64,000 bases of DNA, taken from Skeletonema tropicum (Eukaryota; Bacillariophyta; Thalassiosirophyceae; Thalassiosirales; Thalassiosiraceae). Below, one piece after another: positions 20,989 through 30,695 of this stretch. Position numbers and translations under genes: made by a program. Location: the NCBI GenBank assembly GCA_037178625.1, contig CM074139.1, positions 248,001 through 312,000 of the forward strand, read 5' to 3'. The first letter of the stretch is position 1, and every line of letters begins with the position of its first letter. The notes under the pieces were generated by a model, which made no database searches, had not been told where the DNA came from, and saw nothing but the letters and a program-made list of their open reading frames with translations.

Positions 20989-21426
20989 GAGAGAAATTAA
21001 AATAGAGGAGGCTGTCGTCGCCCCACAATTAGAGATTCCAGAAGGTTTTGTACAGTAGAGCTAACCAAAATGGAGGTACAACTTATGATATGATTAATTA
21101 CATTAGAAAACGTTGACACAATTTCACTTTTTATGTTATATCATACTATGAATAAGACTACTACGAGGAATGGATAGATTAGTTGGGGCAAGTGTCACTT
21201 TTTCTAGTTGGTGACATCATTTATCTTTTTTATCACTATCACAGTGTTTTTCCTTCTCAAAAATGTTGGGAGAAAGGTTACGCGATGCATATGTAAATAT
21301 GCGTTGAGTTTTTGAAGGAGGTGGTGCGCGAGATGTTGTCTCGTTCTCTCTCTCAGAACCTGTTCAGCATCCCAGATAAACTGCCTCTTCAGATGCTTCA
21401 CTCATATCATGTTGTGCTCGACTACC
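20989..21426. other. Intergenic, no gene seen
   Basis: Spacer between paralogues 3 and 4. Nothing beyond short open frames. Confidence 0.45.
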
Positions 21427-22143
21427 ATGAGACCATCTTCAGCTCGTCTTATACTAGTCGGTTGTGTCTTTGTCTCACCCAGGGCAGCGACTGGTAGGTT
21501 TTTTTCGATTTATAGCAGTATTAGGGCAAAACCTACTGCCTCTCCAACAGCAGTACCTTCATATGAGCCGTCTCCTAGACCAAGCTCGCAGCCAACTTCC
21601 AGCCCGTCATTGTCACCATCATCCTCTCCATCATTCCCACCGTCGATTGCGCCATCGTCCAGGCCGTCTCAACGGCCAAGCTTAAGCTTGTCTTTTCCAC
21701 CAAGCTTGCAGCCATCGTCTAGGCCATCTCTTCGACCAAGCTTGTCCTTTCCACCAAGCTTGCAGTACTCACCTTCACAACTACCAGCTACCCCGGCTTC
21801 TCCAAAAGGCACACAGGTGCTTCAAGCATTGGCTGAAAATTCGAGGTTTGGTATCTGGGAGATGATATCTATCGCTCTCATTGGTATTCTATTTGGTCTC
21901 TCCTGTTTTGGTTTGGTTCGGAAGCGAGATACAATAGAAGTAGTGCTAGAAAGGGAGGAAGAGGAGGAAGAAGACCGATGGCGAGGAGAGCGAGAAGAGG
22001 AAGAAGACCGATGGCGAAGAGAGCGAGAAGAGGAAGAAGGCCGATGGCGAGGAGAGCGAGAAGAGGAAGAAGGCCGATGGCGAGGAGTGCGAGAAGAGGA
22101 GGAAGAAGAAGATGGATGGCCACCCTGGATGCCGTCATTTTAG
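21427..22143 (+). CDS. Pro/Ser-stalk single-pass membrane protein, paralogue 4
   Basis: Intact, 238 residues from ATG 21427 (MRPSSARL, matching paralogue 3; an upstream in-frame ATG at 21409 is possible). The leader is a signal peptide, then GRFFSIYSSIRAKPTASPT, almost the paralogue 3 sequence, so these two are closest relatives. The stalk is the longest of the four (about 75 residues), with SFPPS blocks mixed with SRPSxRPS. The membrane helix is WEMISIALIGILFGLSCFGLV, followed by RKRD. The cytoplasmic tail differs from the others: it is built of 11-residue EREEEEDRWRG repeats and ends WPPWMPSF. A charged single helix is likely there. Confidence 0.82.
   Translation: MRPSSARLILVGCVFVSPRAATGRFFSIYSSIRAKPTASPTAVPSYEPSPRPSSQPTSSPSLSPSSSPSFPPSIAPSSRPSQRPSLSLSFPPSLQPSSRPSLRPSLSFPPSLQYSPSQLPATPASPKGTQVLQALAENSRFGIWEMISIALIGILFGLSCFGLVRKRDTIEVVLEREEEEEEDRWRGEREEEEDRWRREREEEEGRWRGEREEEEGRWRGVREEEEEEDGWPPWMPSF
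21955..22115 (+). repeat. 33-bp repeats encoding charged 11-residue units
   Basis: About four units of GAAGACCGATGGCGAGGAGA type inside paralogue 4. Because 33 is a multiple of three, copy-number change would keep the frame. The minus strand is also open across it. Confidence 0.85.
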
Positions 22144-22912
22144 CTGGGCGGGGATTCGTGGGATGAATCGGTAAGGTAAAGGTTAGGACGGAGAATAGAA
22201 AAAGCAGATAGAAAAGTGAGGTCTGTGAAATGAACTGCTACGAATGGAAGCAGTAGATAGAGATTATTTGTTAGATAGATGGACATGTACAGATATAGAA
22301 CTAAATTCATACTTTGGGAGTCCCCTCTCTGGAGAGAGACTGGTTGGTCCTTCAACGTTGTGCCATATTGTAACTATATTTTCCACTCAATCATCTAATT
22401 TAACTGCACTAACATTTCGGGAGCAGGAGCATTCTAGTTCAATTGAGTTTGAGAAGCAATGGCCGTGATGCTAGTACAAGAAGAGATGTTCGAAATAGGG
22501 ATAAGTATGAGAGGAAACAGTATCGTGCTTAGAGTAATGACGATAGCAGCTGCACAGCAGCAGCATTCATCAACATTAAATTTTACAGTGTCTTTCTACT
22601 GATGGCAATGACAAAACATGTAAGCTCTATTTCTTCTGTTTACAACGTAGGAGCTAATATTTAAGAACCGTGCAAGCAGTAAGTACTTAAAAGTAGTTTG
22701 TAAGATTCGGATGAGTAAGTATCACTTCTTGATAGGCTTGTGCTCTATAAACTTTCAAAATGACGCAACGTGATACGAAACTGTCGCAACGGTAATGTTG
22801 TGACCAAGAGAGTCATTTCCTTGGATTCTTTCAGAACTTTGAGCATTGATATGAGAGCAGTTAAGTAGTAGTACAGACACTGCACTTCCCATTGCAAGAG
22901 AGAACAATAACC
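22144..22912. other. Intergenic, no gene seen
   Basis: The only shared signal is at the right end: the ~35 bases before the knuckle gene start (CTTCCCATTGCAAGAGAG and on) recur before the related gene at 30006. Confidence 0.45.
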
Positions 22913-23811
22913 ATGTCGACAAGGCACCGCAGGCCATCAGAGGCGACCGCTTCGAAAAGCATCGAGGAGGAAGATGATATTGGTGCTCTCATTTACAGAG
23001 AGAGCCAGTTGAGAAAGAGAGAGGCTGCCGCAGCTGCTGCAGCCTCAAAGAAAAAAATGAGACGAGCTCATCTGCTTCGATGCATCAGACAACTTCTTCA
23101 ACTCGCCGTGCGGTAGTTGCAGCCATTCAGGGTGACGATGTATCTGATGTGAATCCTTGTAAGAAAGTGGCTACAACAAAGAGGAAATGGCGTTCGTCCC
23201 CCGATGACAACGGAAAACAGAAAACCAAGAAAGTTGCAAGAAAAAACTACAGATACGAATGCTCTGCTAATGGATGCACAAACATTGTCGTCCAAGGAAG
23301 AGTGTGCATGAGACATGGCGCGCAACGGGAAGAGCGCAAAAGATGCAGCATCGATGGTTGCACAAAACAAGCCAGAAAAGGAAGAGTGTGCTGTAGGCAC
23401 GGAGCAAAGGTCAAACTATGCAGCTATGAAGGATGCAGCAACAAAGTTGTCAAAGGAGGAGTGTGCTTGAGGCATGGAGCAAAACGCAAACTATGCAGCA
23501 GTGATGGATGCACAAACATTGCTCAGAGGGGAGGAGTGTGCAGAAGGCATGGGGCCGAGGTCGAACTATGCAGCATCGATGGTTGCTCTAATCAAGTCGT
23601 TAGAAAAGGAGTATGCCGTAGGCATGGGGCAAAGAGACTGTGCAGCAGTGATGGATGCAGCAACCATGCTCAGAAAGGATGAGTGTGCATCAGACATGGA
23701 GCACAGGTCAAACTATGCAGCAGTGATGGATGCTCTAACATTGCCATCAAAGGAGGAGTGTGCACCAGACATGGAGCACAGGTCAAACTGCAATCCTCGA
23801 GACGAATCTAA
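22913..23811 (+). pseudogene. WRKY19-like knuckle protein, copy 1 (broken)
   Basis: Starts like its relatives (MSTRHRRPSEATASKSIEEEDDIGALIYRES). A run of seven A in AAGAAAAAAATGAG, where the relatives have AAGAAGACTGAG, changes length by two and breaks the frame near 23053. Coding resumes in another frame and gives a basic linker and five full C-X4-C-X9-C-X2-HG knuckles, each about 25 residues. The sixth is cut by a TGA at 23680-23682, where related knuckles read GGA, so a single G-to-T change made the stop. About one and a half more knuckles stay readable to 23811. The family is reminiscent of the WRKY19-like zinc finger; metal binding and nucleic-acid contact are inferred from it. Confidence 0.75.
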
Positions 23812-24449
23812 TGTATTTGTTCCAGCTTTGAAGAATGCACCACCTGTGCTCAAATAGGAGGAGTGTGCTTGAGGCATGGGGCAAAGTGAATACTCCGCAG
23901 CAGTCATGGTTGCACTAATCAAGAGAAACAAAGACAAAGAGGAGTGTGCTATAAGTACTTAGGCATGGGGCCTATTGCAATCATCTTGACGAAATCTACT
24001 GCATTTGCTCCATCACATAGGTCAGCATTTGATGACACGACTGCACCTCTTCCTACTCATCCGCAAGCTTCTACCAACGTGGAGGTCCTTCTAGAGTGTC
24101 GTTGTCTGCCAAGTTATCGATTACGTTGAAGTCTAGAAGTTTGTTTTATTCGGAATAAGAGGCAAAGGCAAAGGCTGGAAAGGAAGATCACTACTTCGTT
24201 CAATTTTATGTCAGCACTCTGATACTTCGATTATGAATATTACTTCTTTCTCTGCTGCTCTGCTGCATCATGGTTGAACAATGCTGCCTTCTGCTATTGC
24301 ACATCACCTACTTCTACCTATCAACATTATGATCATGTTATCGCTGCCATTCTGATAGATAAGTTGCGATTTTCCTCCCAAAGTCCCGCTTCTCGCTTTC
24401 CCCTGCTGGAAAGTAGCGAGTGGCGAGTGATCCGCCATAGCCATCAACC
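23812..24449. other. Decayed knuckle remnants and duplicated 3' flank
   Basis: Fragments such as GGAGGAGTGTGCTTGAGGCA show further dead knuckles up to about 23975. From about 24131 the sequence matches the 3' flank of the next gene. Confidence 0.55.
24131..24425 (+). repeat. 3'-flank repeat of knuckle genes, copy 1
   Basis: Matches about 25481-25741 (AGGCAAAGGCAAAGGCTGG, then GTCAGCACTCTGATACTTCG and CGCTTTCCCC). It shows that the duplication unit covered each gene plus its 3' flank. This copy has small extra segments, for example CTACCTATCAACATTATGATC. Confidence 0.8.
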
Positions 24450-25322
24450 ATGTCGACCAGGCAACGCAAACAGCCATTAGAGGCAGCCGCATCAAAGAGC
24501 ATCGAGGAGGAAGATGATATTGGTGCTCTCATTTACAGAGAGAGCCAACTGAGAAAGAGAGTGGCTGCCGCTGCCTCAAAGAAGACTGAGACAAGCTCAT
24601 CTGCTTTGATTCATCAGAAAACTTCTTCAACTCGCCGTGTGGTGGTTGCTGCTATTCGTAGTGACGATTCATCTGATGTGACTCCTGTCAGGAAAGCTAC
24701 AACGAAGAGGAAACGATGGTCGTCCCCCGAAGACGATGACGGAGGAAAACAGAAAGCCAAGAAAGTTGCGAAGAAAAAGAAAAGATACGAATGCTCTGCT
24801 GATGGATGCACAAACCATCGTATTAAAGAAGGAGTGTGCGTTAGACATGGAGCACAACGTAAACAATGCAGCAGTGATGGATGCAATAACTATGCTCAAA
24901 AAGGAGGAGTGTGCAGAAGGCATGGAGCAAAGAGACTGTGCAGCAGTGATGGATGCAACAACATTATCATCCAAGGAGGAGTGTGCGTTAGACATGGGGC
25001 AAAGGTCAAAGCCAAACTATGCAGCTATGAAGGATGCACAAACATTGTCGTCCAAGGAGGAGTGTGCATGAGACATGGAGCAAAGGTCAAACTATGCAGC
25101 TATGAAGGATGCACAAACGTTGCTCAGAGGGGAGGAGTGTGCGTTAGACATGGAGCAAAGGTCAAACGATGCAACTATGGAGGATGCAATAACTATGCTA
25201 GAAAAGGAGGAGTGTGCAAAAGGCATGGGGCAAAGAGACTATGCAGCAGCGATGGTTGCACTAATCAAGTCGTTAGAAGAGGAGTGTGCAAAAGGCATGG
25301 GGCCATGTCGCAATCCTTTTGA
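24450..25322 (+). CDS. WRKY19-like knuckle protein, copy 2 (intact)
   Basis: The intact reference for this family here, 290 residues. The N-terminus (residues 1-50) has the conserved block ASKSIEEEDDIGALIYRESQLRKR. A Ser/Thr-rich and then Lys/Arg-rich linker (about 51-110, with KKVAKKKKR) could serve as a nuclear localisation signal. Seven tandem C-X4-C-X9-C-X2-HG knuckles follow (about 112-290), each a CSSDGC/CSYEGC start, then GGVC-x2-HGAK. All Cys and His positions are kept. The pattern resembles the WRKY19-like zinc finger repeat known from stramenopiles and plants; the molecular role of that repeat is poorly defined. The 75-bp repeats keep other frames open too, which are not genes. Confidence 0.85.
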   Translation: MSTRQRKQPLEAAASKSIEEEDDIGALIYRESQLRKRVAAAASKKTETSSSALIHQKTSSTRRVVVAAIRSDDSSDVTPVRKATTKRKRWSSPEDDDGGKQKAKKVAKKKKRYECSADGCTNHRIKEGVCVRHGAQRKQCSSDGCNNYAQKGGVCRRHGAKRLCSSDGCNNIIIQGGVCVRHGAKVKAKLCSYEGCTNIVVQGGVCMRHGAKVKLCSYEGCTNVAQRGGVCVRHGAKVKRCNYGGCNNYARKGGVCKRHGAKRLCSSDGCTNQVVRRGVCKRHGAMSQSF

Positions 25323-26505
25323 CGAATCTACTGCATTTGCTCTGTCACGTAGTTCAGCATTTGATGACACGACTGCACCTCTTCCTACTCATCATAATTA
25401 TGCAGACTCTACCAACCAAGAGCGAGATGGAGGTCCTCCTAGTGTGATTGTCTGTCAAGTTATCGATTATGTTGAAGTCTAGAAGTTTTTTATTCGGAAT
25501 AAGAGTCTTTAATATTAATAAGAGGCAAAGGCAAAGGCTGGAAAGGAAGATCACTTCGTTCAATTTTATGTCAGCACTCTGATACTTCGATTATGAATAT
25601 TACTTCTTTCTCTGCTTCTCTGCTGCATCATGGTTGAACAATGCTGCCTTCTGCTATTGCACATCACCTACTTATCAACACAACATGCCATTCTGATAAA
25701 TTGCGATTTTCCTCCCCAAGTCCCGCTTCTCGCTTTCCCCAAATGATGGATCTTACGCGTGTCACAAAAAGGCAACGTTTTTATGCTGTGCGTGGGCTGC
25801 AACTCAGGTCACGTTGGGGCTGCAACTCCGGTCACTCTGTGATCACGTGATGCAACTCAGGTCAACGTAGGAATAGTATTAATCCAAGATCCTTTCCATC
25901 ACATATTGTGAAATCCATTATGAACGTGACATCCCAGATCTTTTGCGCGTGCGTAGGTAAATACGGCTGGAGGGCATGGGGCGTGCCCCCAATGAGACAA
26001 CTTGCCCGCCTGTAACTTCCGGCGCAATGATGCAAATTACATCAACTTCACGACGCATAAATCGCTGCTGATGGTAGCTATCTGGAGTGCCCGCAAGACC
26101 AAAATTTTATGCAGATTTCAATTTTGCACTCCACGGGCTGGTAGATGCAACGGTCGCTTTCGTATTATTACATAGTTACGATGCTTATGATTTTGCACAT
26201 GTTTCACCACCTCACTTCACTCCTTATCATCATATAAATCCACTTATAGTGCACAAACGCCATTCCATAGCAGTTTATCAATCAAATACTATTTAGAATG
26301 CGTCAACATATATTTATTATATATATATGTAACAGAAATTTAAAGCACGTCTGGTGGGCCCTCAAGAGGCGACATTATCTACGCTAAGTGATAACGAACA
26401 TGTGCTGCAGTAGCTATTATTTCCCAGATCGCACCCCAAGCCTGCTATCTTTCAAGCAGGCCAGGATTAACAACGTCAACCTATTCAGGTCGTTTGTGGT
26501 GTCGA
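25323..26505. other. 3' flank and intergenic region
   Basis: Contains the second 3'-flank repeat (25481-25741). Three short CTGCAACTC-x-GGTCA-type direct repeats lie at about 25797-25866, and an AT-rich (TA)n stretch near 26311-26330. No gene seen. Confidence 0.5.
25481..25741 (+). repeat. 3'-flank repeat of knuckle genes, copy 2
   Basis: Shorter partner of 24131-24425, same orientation, about 1,345 bases downstream. Confidence 0.8.
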
Positions 26506-26955
26506 TTACTCGACTGGGTCGAAAACATCATCTATTCTCACTTGGTTTGGTTCAAGGCGTAACACTTCGCTGTCTGCTTGCTCCCTAGCTTCTCTCGCAA
26601 TATTGCGAGGTGGTGGAGGTTGTGGTGGTGCAGATTCGATTTCTGGAAAGTAATCACTGACGAGTCGCTGCTCTGGCAATAGTGTGTACTTATCACGTTC
26701 CCATGCCTTCACCGCTTCTTCGATATGGTGAAGCCATAGTCGTCTTGTAGCTGGTCTCATTCGCAAAATCTCATGTAATTGCATTTTCGCCATATCTCGT
26801 TGATGTGCTGGTAATAGCTCATGACGATGTTTATGATACCACACTAGTTTCCTTGTCAGCAATTCACTTTCCAATTGATCCGCATTACTTCCACGGCCCT
26901 TAGCCACCCTGTTACGTTCCATCCACTGAGGCCATGCAATGTCAAACCAAATCAT
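26506..26955 (-). pseudogene. C-terminal remnant of a retroelement reverse transcriptase
   Basis: An open frame of 149 residues with WPQWMERNR near its start, HELLPAHQRDM in the middle, and LLPEQRLVSDYFP followed by prolines near the end. This order resembles the tail found after the reverse-transcriptase domain in many algal and diatom non-LTR-type proteins, where a W-x-x-R-N segment precedes a helical region. Upstream in the same frame, a TAG directly before the ATG separates it from about 30 more coding-like residues (ending QLALRFSRS). So this is the end of a longer dead protein rather than a gene of its own. The catalytic region is absent from the window at this locus. The family call is by eye and moderate. 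Confidence 0.5.
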
Positions 26956-27321
26956 CTAAGAACGACTGAAGCGAAGAGCTAGCTGTTCAACTCGTTTTGG
27001 TTCCCGCAATTTTATGGTCGCCGAAAACAACCCTGTTCCAGCTTCCATCTTCAATGTCACATGTCACTGGCTGTATGTGGACTGTGGGAAGTGGTAGATG
27101 ATAGAAGATTATTTTAGTGGTCAAACTTAACCATTCGCTTCACTTAACAGTTGCCGCTCATCTGGTAATCGTATTGCCTGCTTGGAAGACTCTTTTTGAT
27201 CCCTCGAAGGTGTCAAAATTACATCAGTTGCCTAAGTTTTGATGTTCATCTATCGTATGAGAAGCGAAGTGACCATATCACACCCGGTGAAGATACAATT
27301 AACATCGTTAGCCATACGACT
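26956..27321. other. Head-to-head spacer
   Basis: Holds decayed upstream coding of the retroelement remnant (26956-27048, minus strand) and the probable promoter or leader of the gene at 27322. The frame of that gene is open leftward to about 27196 but has no ATG before 27322. Confidence 0.5.
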
Positions 27322-28986
27322 ATGAGTATGAGTCTCACCTACAATGCTATTCGATCAATGTACTCAATGAATGGCAGTTGTGACAATCCGTCATTTTGTC
27401 CTACTCTTCAAGTTATTCATATCAAGAACATTAGTCAAGTAGGTGAGGATCGCTGGAAGGTAGTCCTCTCAGATGGCGATTATTTCTTGGGCGGTCTTTT
27501 AGCCATCCGACTCAACCCTAAAGTGGATTCGAAGGAAATAGCTCAGTTTGCCCGCATTAAAGTCACCGATTTCCTGATCAACACAATGCCTTCCGGACAA
27601 AAGATCATCATTGTGTTAAACTCTGATGATTTAGTATTCAATTCTGGTTTCAGAGTGGGGAACCCAGTTGACTTTTCCAAAGCGAGGAATGATCCGCCGA
27701 AGTTAGATTTCTTAGATAGAATCAGATCTACTCATGATACAAGTGCAACATTAGACAGCCTAGAGAGGACAACGAAACGTCTGAAGTCTACAGTAGATGA
27801 TCTTCAAACAAGTCTCAACGCCGAGGTGCAGAAAATTGACGATGAAGAGAGGCTTATACGAGATAAACTGCACAATCTCGAGGAGAAAAAGAGACAATAT
27901 GCTGCACAGCATGGCATCCATAATGTGAATGATATCAGAGATGATCTAATCGAGATTAATGCGGGAGGGAAGATAATTGCTGTTAGACGTGGCACATTGT
28001 GTCAATTGAAGGGGACGAGATTGGAGGCATTATTTTGTGGAAGGTGGGAAAAGAAGTTATTGAGAGATGGCAGTGGCAGAATATTTTTGGATGTCAATGG
28101 TGATATATTTCAAGCCATAGTTGATTGGATGAATTTGCTGTCAATCTCATCTGAGGACAATTCCCCTCAATCTCCCTCTGTAGACGAGGAATACAAGGAC
28201 ATCCTCAATCATGTCATGGGATTACTCACTGGACGTGGGCACAGGCAGTCATCATCCCCTGGGAAACTAGCAAAACAATTGCCTGTAGTTGATAGTTTCG
28301 GGGACGAAGTCAACAAAGCCATTAATGAGAGATGGGCATCGCTTCAAGAGCTGGAAGCAGGTGCCAACTTTCTTGAAACAAACTTTGATGATGAGGAGCA
28401 ATTCATCAATTCGTTCATGTCCGGTTGCAACAGTGATATCATCACGCTCAATGTAAGCGGCACTATGATGGCCACGAAACGTGCTACTTTGCAAGCTGCA
28501 GAGGATTCGATGCTTGCCCAGCAATTTGACGATACGAAGTGGACGGAGCAGGGATGCGACAGTATGCGAGTGAAGGATTGGACTCCCGATGAAGTGTCAA
28601 AGTGGACGAAAAGCATCAAAGGTATACAAGAAGACGTCTCAAACCTCTTTATTACGAACAGTATCAATGGGACCGAACTCCTTGCTTTGGACCGAGAAGG
28701 ATTGAAAGATATAGGAGTCAAACGCGTGGGAACAATCTGCCTTCTACTGGAAGAAATAAGCGCACTGAAGGAAAAGGTAAACAAGGACAAGGTAACACTT
28801 ATTGAGCATAGTCCTTACTGTTTCGGGAAGATATTGGATTTCCTTCGAATCAAACATCTCAGCTCGTTAGAGCTGACAGGGATACCAGATCGGCCGTCAG
28901 TGTGTGAACATAAAAGAGAAATGTTTGAGACAGTGGTGAAATATTACTTTCCCGGAGACAGCTCTACGCAAATCCTTGGGCCATAA
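27322..28986 (+). CDS. RPA1-N / coiled-coil / BTB-T1 / SAM multidomain protein
   Basis: Intact, 554 residues. Residues 4-118 resemble the N-terminal protein-interaction domain of replication protein A large subunit: NPSFCPTLQVIHIKNI, then W-K-V-V-LSDGDYFLGGLLAIRLNP, and closing GNPVDF. A coiled coil spans about 139-194. Residues 207-271 form a BTB/T1 (KCTD-type) domain: EINAGGKIIAVRRGTL, LFCGRW, GRIFLDVNGDIFQAIVDWM. A second T1 domain starts at 371 (IITLNVSGTMMATKRATL). It is interrupted at 416-484 by a SAM domain (DWTPDEVSKWTKSI to GVKRVGTICLLLEEI) and resumes at 491-544 (HSPYCFGKILDFLRI to VVKYYFPGD). T1 and SAM domains both oligomerise, so a scaffold or ubiquitin-ligase adaptor role is plausible but inferred. 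ATG 27328 is an alternative start. Confidence 0.85.
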   Translation: MSMSLTYNAIRSMYSMNGSCDNPSFCPTLQVIHIKNISQVGEDRWKVVLSDGDYFLGGLLAIRLNPKVDSKEIAQFARIKVTDFLINTMPSGQKIIIVLNSDDLVFNSGFRVGNPVDFSKARNDPPKLDFLDRIRSTHDTSATLDSLERTTKRLKSTVDDLQTSLNAEVQKIDDEERLIRDKLHNLEEKKRQYAAQHGIHNVNDIRDDLIEINAGGKIIAVRRGTLCQLKGTRLEALFCGRWEKKLLRDGSGRIFLDVNGDIFQAIVDWMNLLSISSEDNSPQSPSVDEEYKDILNHVMGLLTGRGHRQSSSPGKLAKQLPVVDSFGDEVNKAINERWASLQELEAGANFLETNFDDEEQFINSFMSGCNSDIITLNVSGTMMATKRATLQAAEDSMLAQQFDDTKWTEQGCDSMRVKDWTPDEVSKWTKSIKGIQEDVSNLFITNSINGTELLALDREGLKDIGVKRVGTICLLLEEISALKEKVNKDKVTLIEHSPYCFGKILDFLRIKHLSSLELTGIPDRPSVCEHKREMFETVVKYYFPGDSSTQILGP

Positions 28987-30005
28987 CGGCTTAGAGACAG
29001 GATTTGAATTGGAAGTTGATGATTTTGAGCTTCTCCGCCTCACCACTACTGCCTAGCCTAGAGTATTCTGGGTCCTCAGAGGCTTACATAATGAGGGAGT
29101 GTAGTTTTTGTACGATAACTAGAGTAATGGATTGTGGCACTCTGCAGTGCTCTAATGTAGCGAGGAGTATGTACGCTTACATAGTCACATCAGACTCCTC
29201 CATCCACGTTTAGCTTGATTGTACGCCTTGACCTGTAGCCGTCCTACGTACGAATGAAAAAGACACAACCCCTACCAGACGTACTACAGACACTTTAGAT
29301 AGATAGATAGATTATTTTAATCACTACTCTCTAGACACCAGTGTAAGTAGAGAAAGAAGAATTTAAACCTGGAGGGGCTCGGGCTGGTCCCGAAGACGCC
29401 TGTGCAGCCTGCTGGGAACTAACTGGTCGACGGATGTGGAAAGCGAACGCCTTGGTGCAGGCAAGGCCAAACTGTTGAAGGAAATGGATCTGAGGGGTGG
29501 GTGTTGTGTAGGAGGGGCCCCTACCTCTCTCTAGAGAGGTACTTACTTATATTGCACATGATGAATTTGTGTGAAGCGGGAACGAACGGTACTCACATAC
29601 CGAATAGAGTTCGCGGGAATAAAAGTCAGAATGGCTTTGTTGGCTGGTAACGTCTCGTCACGAGGAAGGTCTGAATACGCGGGATTACCATGAAACGGTT
29701 ACGATACCTTCTTACTAACACCAGTCACACGTAGATCCACGGTCTGGTAGGAATTAGTATTGACTCGTCATTGGAGGATGCATGGTCCTTACTCCTCTAG
29801 AAATAGATTATTTTAGTTGCTACTCACTTCCATGTCGGTAACTACTTAGGTACTCTCTCTAGAGAGGAAGTAGTTCATTCTAACAGTACAATAGTAGCCA
29901 CTTCCGTCATTTCCTTGAAATTCTATGAACTTTTGCGAATAGTAGGGAACTACAGCCCCCGAAGGCCTACGCTTCCCATTGCCATTGCAAGAGAGAACAA
30001 TAACC
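28987..30005. other. Unassigned region with a GC-rich core
   Basis: A GC-rich stretch (about 29365-29540) holds a short open frame without stops but no recognised domain. It is bracketed by imperfect direct repeats, ATAGATTATTTTAATCACTAC near 29307 and ATAGATTATTTTAGTTGCTAC near 29803, and contains CTCTCTAGAGAG palindromes near 29534 and 29859. From about 29965 it matches the 5' leader of knuckle copy 1. Confidence 0.4.
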
Positions 30006-30695
30006 ATGTCGACATCGACAAGGCACCGCAGGCCATCAGAGGCGACCGCATCAAAGAGCATCGAGGAGGAAGATGATATTGGTGCTCTCATTTACAGAGA
30101 GAGTCAGTTGAGAAAGAGAGAGGCCGCCGCAGCTGCTGCTGCCTCAAAGAAGACTGAGACGAGCTCATCTGCTTCGATGCATCAGGCAACTACTTCAACT
30201 CGCCGTGTGGTGGCTACTGCTATTCAGGGTGACGATTCATCTGAGACTCCTGACAGGAAAGTGGATGCAAAGAAGAGGAACCGGCGTTCATCCCCTGATG
30301 ACAATGACGGAAGACAGAAAGGCAAGAAAATGATGAAAACGTACAGATACGAATGTTCTGCTGATGGATGCACAAACCATGCCGTCCAAGGAGGAGTGTG
30401 CGTTAGGCACGGGGCAAAAGTCAAACTATGTAGCAGTGAAGGATGCAGCAACAATGCTCAAAAAGGAGGAGTGTGCATTAGACATGGAGCACAGGTCAAA
30501 CTATGCAGCATCGATGGTTGCTCTAATCAAGTCAAAAGAAGAGGAGTATGCCGTAGGCATGGGGCAAAGAGACTGTGCAGCAGTGATGGATGCAGCAACA
30601 TTGTCATCAACGGAGGAGTGTGCATTAGACATGGAGCAAAACGCAAATTATGCAGCAGTGATGGATGCACAAAAATATGTTTTCAACCACGTTGA
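30006..30695 (+). CDS. WRKY19-like knuckle protein, copy 3 (shortened)
   Basis: Same opening as copies 1 and 2 (MSTSTRHRRPSEATASKSIEEEDD); an in-frame ATG at 29979 would add nine residues. 229 residues with the conserved N-terminal block, Lys/Arg linker (KKRNRR, KGKKMMK) and four complete C-X4-C-X9-C-X2-HG knuckles. The fifth stops after CSSDGCTK. There the sequence jumps directly to GTTGAAGTCTAGAAGTT, which in copy 2 lies past the end of the gene (about 25469-25485). An internal deletion has therefore removed the last knuckles, the original stop and the near 3' flank, leaving a new ending ICFQPR. The frame is intact, so a shorter protein may still be made. Confidence 0.75.
   Translation: MSTSTRHRRPSEATASKSIEEEDDIGALIYRESQLRKREAAAAAAASKKTETSSSASMHQATTSTRRVVATAIQGDDSSETPDRKVDAKKRNRRSSPDDNDGRQKGKKMMKTYRYECSADGCTNHAVQGGVCVRHGAKVKLCSSEGCSNNAQKGGVCIRHGAQVKLCSIDGCSNQVKRRGVCRRHGAKRLCSSDGCSNIVINGGVCIRHGAKRKLCSSDGCTKICFQPR

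Noticed and set aside
21878..22138. Leu-rich minus-strand frame (LLPLLALLAIG repeats)
   Set aside because: It is the reverse reading of the Glu/Arg 33-bp repeats in paralogue 4 and has no signal or independent support.
22913..25322. CRISPR-like array
   Set aside because: The regular repeats are coding zinc-knuckle units with no unique spacers, in a eukaryotic context.
24736..25482. Alternative-frame proteins (MEDAITML-, EECALDMEQRS-type repeats) over the knuckle genes
   Set aside because: The 75-bp repeats keep a second frame open. The Cys/His spacing is conserved only in the frame I annotated.
27196..27321. Extension of the RPA1-N/SAM gene to 27196
   Set aside because: The codon at 27196 is TTG, and the 42 added residues have no similarity to the domain, which begins right after the ATG at 27322.
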